From Planctomycetota bacterium (GTDB lineage Bacteria > Planctomycetota > UBA1135 > GCA-002686595), in contig JAQBVH010000073.1 in the NCBI GenBank assembly GCA_027623615.1, forward strand, positions 1 through 9,778: 9,778 nucleotides of DNA, read 5' to 3'. The notes under the pieces are model-generated. The model worked only from the letters and a program-made list of their open reading frames with translations. It was not told the DNA's origin and did not search any database. Both the position numbers and the translations under genes were made by a program. Numbering within the stretch: position 1 is the first letter of the stretch; each line of letters starts with the position of its first letter. This document shows, piece after piece, positions 5,849 through 9,778 of the stretch.

Positions 5849-6994
5849 GAGCCAGGCGAGCCCCTCATCCAGATCTGGCTCGACTCGGGAGTCGTCCTCA
5901 CCCGCAGCCCCGAGCTGACCGGGGACCTCCCGCGCAGCCTCGCCCGAGGTCTGGCGCCCACCGCTGATTGGGTCGTGCTGCCCGACGGCCGCGACGCCCG
6001 GGCGGTCGGTCTACGCCTGACCGCGCCGACGCCTCTGGGACCGCGGCCAGTCGACGTGGTCGTCGCCCGCGCGAACACGGAACAGCAGAGGGCGCTGGCT
6101 CAGCTCGGCGGGCTGCTCTGGATCGCATGGGGAGCCGCGAACGTCGGCGTCGCGGGGGTGCTCTACCTGGTCGTCCGGCGTGGCTTGCAACCCCTCGACC
6201 GACTCGGGGGCGAGATCCAGGCCCTCGACGTCAGGCGCCTCGATGCACACTTCAGCGCGCACGGGGCACCCGACGAGCTGCGCCCGGTCGTCAACCAGCT
6301 CAACGACATGGTCGCGCGTCTGCGCGAGGCCTTCGAGCGTGAGCATGCCTTCTCGGCCCACGCGGCTCATGAACTGCGCACGCCCTTGACCGGTCTGCGC
6401 ACGACCCTCGAACTGGCGCTCCGTCGCGAGCGCTCTCCGGAGGACTACACGGCAGCCGCGCAGAATTGCCTGGCAATGACGTTGCAGCTCCAGCAAACGG
6501 TGCAGTCCCTGCTCGAGCTCGCGCGTCCCACCGGACCCCTGGGTTTGCAGTTCGAGATGGTGGACCTGCCCGCGTACGTGCGCAAGCTGTGGCAGGCACT
6601 CGATAGGCAGAGCCTGACGCTCGAGACGCAGTCCGTGGGAGCGACCGAGGTGAGGACCGATGCTGCCCTGCTCGAACGGATCGTGGCGAACCTCCTCAGC
6701 AACGCGGTCAGCCACGCCCCGGCCGGCAGCCGACTGCGTTGCAGGATCCACAGCGGCGCCCGCGGGGCGCGCCTCCTACTCGCAAACAGGGCGCCGGAGC
6801 TCAAACCCGAGGACGGTCCACGCACCTTGCAGGCATTCTGGCGCGCCGACCGCGCCCGGAGTGGCACCGACCAGCACTCCGGGCTGGGTCTCTCCCTCTC
6901 GAGCGTCGCCGCGGAGCGCCTCGAGGGTCAGCTGCGCGTCCGGGTCAGCGGCGGACACTTCATCGCCAGGCTCAGCTTGACGCCCGGCCCGTGA
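5783..6994 (+). CDS. Sensor histidine kinase with substituted lipoprotein-like N-terminus
   Basis: This is a 403-residue protein. Residues 1-~22 (MRARALGLLVLFGSC...) look like a short, imperfect lipoprotein signal (Cys15) and not the long first helix usual for this kinase family. Residues ~26-106 are the later part of a periplasmic sensor domain (IQIWLDSGVVLTRSP, LPDGRDARAVGL, DVVVAR). A second membrane helix spans ~107-131, followed by HAMP (VVRRGLQPLDRL to ~185), HisKA with HAAHELRTP (phospho-acceptor His196; Glu197 and Thr200 of the phosphatase motif), and HATPase with N-box NLLSNA (Asn303/Asn307), FWRADRARSG and the G2 loop GLGL (367-370). The usual DxGxG G1 box is replaced by ANRAPELKPEDG, as I recall for many heavy-metal-sensor-type kinases. 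It should phosphorylate the regulator at 3721. The missing first ~70 residues of the family are found on the upstream GH17 protein. The signal could keep it bitopic or lipid-anchored. Confidence 0.88.
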   Translation: MRARALGLLVLFGSCIPTTGEGEPGEPLIQIWLDSGVVLTRSPELTGDLPRSLARGLAPTADWVVLPDGRDARAVGLRLTAPTPLGPRPVDVVVARANTEQQRALAQLGGLLWIAWGAANVGVAGVLYLVVRRGLQPLDRLGGEIQALDVRRLDAHFSAHGAPDELRPVVNQLNDMVARLREAFEREHAFSAHAAHELRTPLTGLRTTLELALRRERSPEDYTAAAQNCLAMTLQLQQTVQSLLELARPTGPLGLQFEMVDLPAYVRKLWQALDRQSLTLETQSVGATEVRTDAALLERIVANLLSNAVSHAPAGSRLRCRIHSGARGARLLLANRAPELKPEDGPRTLQAFWRADRARSGTDQHSGLGLSLSSVAAERLEGQLRVRVSGGHFIARLSLTPGP

Positions 6995-7005
6995 GCGTGC
7001 GGGCC
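6986..7005. terminator. Hairpin between convergent genes, possible bidirectional terminator
   Basis: GGCCCG (6986-6991) pairs with CGGGCC (7000-7005) around an 8-base loop that contains the kinase TGA. The gap to the convergent gene's stop is only 18 bases, so any terminator for either operon must be about here. There is no T-run on either side, so efficient intrinsic termination is uncertain. Confidence 0.35.
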
Positions 7006-7012
7006 TGATCCG

Positions 7013-9778
7013 TCACTGGAAATCGACCGCGACGCCCTGGGTGAAGTTCGAGGTCGCACCCGGATTCGCGTCCCGGAACCAGCACTGGAAGTTCCAGGTC
7101 TCGCCGGGTTGGATCGCGCCCAAACCCGCGGGCAGGTTCGTCACGTCGACCGCGATCGCCATCGAGCCAGCCGCGCCCGAGCTCTGGACCTGCTGCGCGA
7201 AGCGGCCAATCGTCCCGCCCAAGCATAGGTTGCCCTGGCTGCCACCCGGGTTCTGTACGAAGGCCTGGGTCAGCGAGGTTAGGAAGTAGCCGAACTGGCT
7301 GGTCGGCAGGTGGATGGCGGTCAGGGTCAGGTCCTGGTCTGCCACCTGCTCGCTGCCCGTCACGAGCAGCGCTCCGGCGGCGCCGGTCGAGTTGTCGACC
7401 GCCGGCCCGCAATAGGGCGTGCCGAGGAAGTTGCAGCCCTCGCCGCCCACGTCGAAGCGCACGCGCAGGAGGCGCGCCCCCGTCTGGATCGGGAAGCTGC
7501 CCTGGTCGGCGTAGAGCTCGGTGAAGTACAGCCCGTCCGGCCCGGCGGCGAGACCGACGGCGGTCGCGCGGCCCGTGCCGGAATACTCGACGAGGGTCTC
7601 CGGTCCGCTGAGCACGTTGCCCGCGCCGTCGAGCACGAACTCCACGAGGCGCTTGCCGTTGGCCTGTGGCCCGCTCGCGTAGGTCGGCCCGGACTCGGTC
7701 AGGACCAGGCGGTCCATGTAGTTGGCCGGGAAGCCGCTGCCCGCGAAGGTGCCAGGCTGCAGGAAGACCATGTTCACCGGCGCGTGGGCCGGGTTCCAGG
7801 TGTAGAGCGCGTCCTGGAACATGCTCCCGTTGCTGCCGTCCCAGCCGTAGTTGTGACCGGGCACGACCTTGACCAGGCGGTCGACGCTCGGGCCGTTCTC
7901 CGCCTCGTAGTGGAAGCCGTCCGACTCGCGCCAGGCCCCGGCGAAGGGGTTGCGCACTCCGTAGGCGTAGACGTAGTCCCGGGCGGTGATGCCGTTGCCC
8001 GCGTTGTAGAACGGGTTCGACGTCGTCGCGCTGCCGTCGAGCTCGCAGCGCAGGATCTTGCCCCGGTACGAGTTCAGGTTCTGGGCCGTGCTCGAGTCGA
8101 ACCCGTCGCCCATGTGCACGAGCAACCGGCCCGCGGGCGTGAGCGTCAGGTGCGAGATCTGATGGCTCTGCCCCTGGGACTCCCCGAACATGTCGAGGAT
8201 CGTGGTCTCGGTCGCCGCGGTCAGGCCCCCATCGCTGGAGGTGAAGCGCACGACCTTCGGGTAGTGCGGTCCGCCCGCGTCGTACAGCATCGCGGCGTAC
8301 ACGTCGCCCGTGTTCGGGTCGACGGCGATCCCGGTCAGGCCCTGCTCACCGGAGCCGGGGAAGTTGCCGGTCGGGTTGAAGTTGAGCAGACCGTTCGCGT
8401 AGTCGCTGACCGTGCCGTCGTTGGTCATCACCTTGATCGCGCCGTAGAGCTCGGTGACGTAGAGGAACGCGTCGCCCGGCCCCGTGCCCGCGTTCGGTAC
8501 GAAGGCCACGTTGACCGGGAGCTGGAGGTCCTCGGCCACCACCTCCACCTTCAGCTCCGGACGCTGCGGCACCCAGGCCAGGGCCGAGCCCCGCGCCAGG
8601 GAGGAGAAATCCGGCTCGTTCTGGCCGGCGTTGCCCCACCAGGTCGAGCCGTCCGCGGTCACCCAGAGGTACAGGTCCTGGCCAGGCAGGAGGGAGAACG
8701 CGGGCAACAGGAGCGTGTGGCTCAGACACTCGTGGTCGACGACGGTCAGGTCCGTTTGCGGGAGATCGACCAGCGCAGCGCCGGCGACGATACGCACGCG
8801 CACGGGCTCGTGCGCAGGCAGCGCCGGGCCATCGGTGACCTGGTTCTGCGCACCGTCAGCGCCCTCGAGCGACAGGAGCAGGTCCCCGCTCGGCGACTCG
8901 AGGAAGACGCCGGGCTGCGGGTTTGCGGGGGGCAGAACGACCGGGGTGCCGTTGCCGGTCTCCTCCCAGACCGGAGCGGGCGGCACGATCAGATCCTCGA
9001 CCACGAGGGGGTAGAAGTCGTCTGAGTCTCCGGTCTGGAAGGGCCGCTCGACCCAAGGACCGGCGCTGCTCCAGGGGTCGCCGGAATCGTCGCTGTGACG
9101 CATGCGCACGACGTAAGCCTCCTGGGACCAGAGCTCGAGCTGGCCGGCGTGGCTGCCCTCGAAGGCGCCATCCCCTAAGTGGGCGTGCACGGACTCCAGG
9201 CCGATCAAGCCGTGCCCGGCCCAGACGCGCTCGGCCGGCGTATGCAGCCAAATCTCGAAGTCCGAGCTCGCGTGCGAACCACCGTCGGGGTCCAAGAGCA
9301 CCGAGGTCTCCATGTGCACGTCGAAGGGATTCAGGATTTCCCCGTCGACCTCGGGCTCTTGGATCACCGGCGTGATTGGCGACAGGTTGCCGGTCCAGCT
9401 GGTCGCCTGCTCGTCGAAGCTCCAGGAGTCGACGAAGTGGTTCTGCCACAGGCCACCGGTGGCCGCGGTGAACCCGACCCAGGCCGTGTCGTCGTTCAGG
9501 GACAGGAGGCTGCCGAGGTCGACGCTCGCCTGCACGACTGGATAGGTCAGGTCGTCGACGTAGACGCGCAGGGCGCCCGGTACGTAGGTGATGGTGCACG
9601 TGCGCAGCGCGCCGTTGTCGAGCTGCGTGACGAGCGACGAGGCCCCGAGGCTCGCGCTCTCGTCCACGCTGTTCGCTCCCGCGCCCATGGAGTGGATCGA
9701 GACGTGGCTCGCGGACGGGTCGCCGTTCTCCGGGTTCGCGTAGCAGTCGAACTCGATCGCGACGCAGTTCGGGATCCC
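7013..9778 (-). CDS. Secreted lectin / sugar-dehydrogenase multidomain protein (5' end outside window)
   Basis: The frame is open from the window edge, giving 921 visible residues; the Met at 9688 is internal, because the 30 codons before it continue a lectin domain (VAIEFDCYANPENGDP). Visible domains: L-type (legume-like) bacterial lectin, ~1-125, with DDTAWVGFTAATGGLWQNH; Fn3-like region, ~130-260, with HMETSVLLDPD and ERVWAGHGLIGLESVHAHLG; linker, ~260-400; glucose/sorbosone-dehydrogenase six-blade propeller, ~415-775, with GEQGLTGIAVDP, SHQISHLTLTPAGRLLVHMG, YGVRNPFAGAWR and VVPGHNYGWDG; then the YCGPAVDNSTG...NPGATSNFTQG module, ~780-921, shared with 2280-3443. It is presumably exported, oxidising or binding sugars at the cell surface with PQQ or calcium, while the lectin gives carbohydrate attachment. 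The His-based active site is only partly recognisable (SHQIS), so catalysis is unproven. It converges on the kinase operon with an 18-base gap. Confidence 0.87.
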   Translation of the reverse strand, partial: GIPNCVAIEFDCYANPENGDPSASHVSIHSMGAGANSVDESASLGASSLVTQLDNGALRTCTITYVPGALRVYVDDLTYPVVQASVDLGSLLSLNDDTAWVGFTAATGGLWQNHFVDSWSFDEQATSWTGNLSPITPVIQEPEVDGEILNPFDVHMETSVLLDPDGGSHASSDFEIWLHTPAERVWAGHGLIGLESVHAHLGDGAFEGSHAGQLELWSQEAYVVRMRHSDDSGDPWSSAGPWVERPFQTGDSDDFYPLVVEDLIVPPAPVWEETGNGTPVVLPPANPQPGVFLESPSGDLLLSLEGADGAQNQVTDGPALPAHEPVRVRIVAGAALVDLPQTDLTVVDHECLSHTLLLPAFSLLPGQDLYLWVTADGSTWWGNAGQNEPDFSSLARGSALAWVPQRPELKVEVVAEDLQLPVNVAFVPNAGTGPGDAFLYVTELYGAIKVMTNDGTVSDYANGLLNFNPTGNFPGSGEQGLTGIAVDPNTGDVYAAMLYDAGGPHYPKVVRFTSSDGGLTAATETTILDMFGESQGQSHQISHLTLTPAGRLLVHMGDGFDSSTAQNLNSYRGKILRCELDGSATTSNPFYNAGNGITARDYVYAYGVRNPFAGAWRESDGFHYEAENGPSVDRLVKVVPGHNYGWDGSNGSMFQDALYTWNPAHAPVNMVFLQPGTFAGSGFPANYMDRLVLTESGPTYASGPQANGKRLVEFVLDGAGNVLSGPETLVEYSGTGRATAVGLAAGPDGLYFTELYADQGSFPIQTGARLLRVRFDVGGEGCNFLGTPYCGPAVDNSTGAAGALLVTGSEQVADQDLTLTAIHLPTSQFGYFLTSLTQAFVQNPGGSQGNLCLGGTIGRFAQQVQSSGAAGSMAIAVDVTNLPAGLGAIQPGETWNFQCWFRDANPGATSNFTQGVAVDFQ

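Noticed and set aside
4595..5865. Insertion sequence or integron cassette as the source of the GH17 insert
   Set aside because: No transposase, integrase, terminal inverted repeats or attachment-site-like sequence is visible at either edge; only short GAGCC words are shared.
7310..9025. Long (571-codon) open frame on the plus strand
   Set aside because: It is antisense to the lectin/dehydrogenase gene, whose protein matches known domains. The plus-strand translation is Arg/Val/Gly-rich with no motif, as expected for a shadow frame in GC-rich DNA.
1..9778. tRNA, rRNA, CRISPR array or riboswitch
   Set aside because: No regular repeat-spacer array or recognisable structured RNA was seen; nearly all the window is coding, and the one sizeable gap (3444-3720) shows only short repeats.

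Overview
The window is GC-rich, tightly packed bacterial DNA. Two secreted proteins in it end in the same ~130-residue module (YCGPA...NSTG, then GSQGxLCLGG, then NPGxTSNFT). I recall this module from marine Planctomycetota such as the Saltatorellus/Rohdeia type. PQQ-like beta-propeller, L-type lectin and sugar-dehydrogenase proteins and the scarce Shine-Dalgarno sites fit the same origin. The lineage call is inference from memory, not from a search.

Layout: (1) 1-1200 (+), the 3' part of a PQQ-like beta-propeller protein. (2) 1207-2217 (-), a short lipoprotein made of a glycoside hydrolase family 17 (GH17, beta-1,3-glucanase-like) domain. (3) 2280-3443 (-), a secreted beta-sandwich protein with the C-terminal module, probably co-transcribed with the GH17 gene. 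(4) 3444-3720, a divergent intergenic region with short repeats, a small hairpin and a possible leaderless promoter. (5) 3721-6994 (+), a translationally coupled operon: an OmpR-type response regulator, a membrane-anchored GH17 protein, and a histidine kinase. (6) 7013-9778 (-), the 3' part of a large secreted protein: L-type lectin, Fn3-like region, glucose/sorbosone dehydrogenase propeller and the same C-terminal module.

The most unusual part is the signalling operon. The first ~70 residues of the 4401-5786 protein are a typical histidine-kinase N-terminus (cytoplasmic tip, first membrane helix, start of the periplasmic sensor). They then run straight into a complete GH17 domain with both catalytic glutamates, followed by a beta-rich tail. 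The next gene starts at an ATGA overlap with a short lipoprotein-like signal peptide and then resumes the missing part of the kinase (rest of the sensor, second membrane helix, HAMP, HisKA, HATPase). It looks as if a GH17 lipoprotein gene, permuted so that its signal peptide lies behind its catalytic part, was placed inside the kinase gene. The two proteins have swapped N-termini, and both products still have a sensible topology.

A working model is a regulator / membrane-tethered glucan-handling protein / kinase system that senses beta-glucan (laminarin-like) fragments in the periplasm. The nearby GH17 lipoprotein and secreted lectin/dehydrogenase proteins would be candidate targets or partners. 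The domain calls are well supported; the sensing role and the regulatory links are inference.
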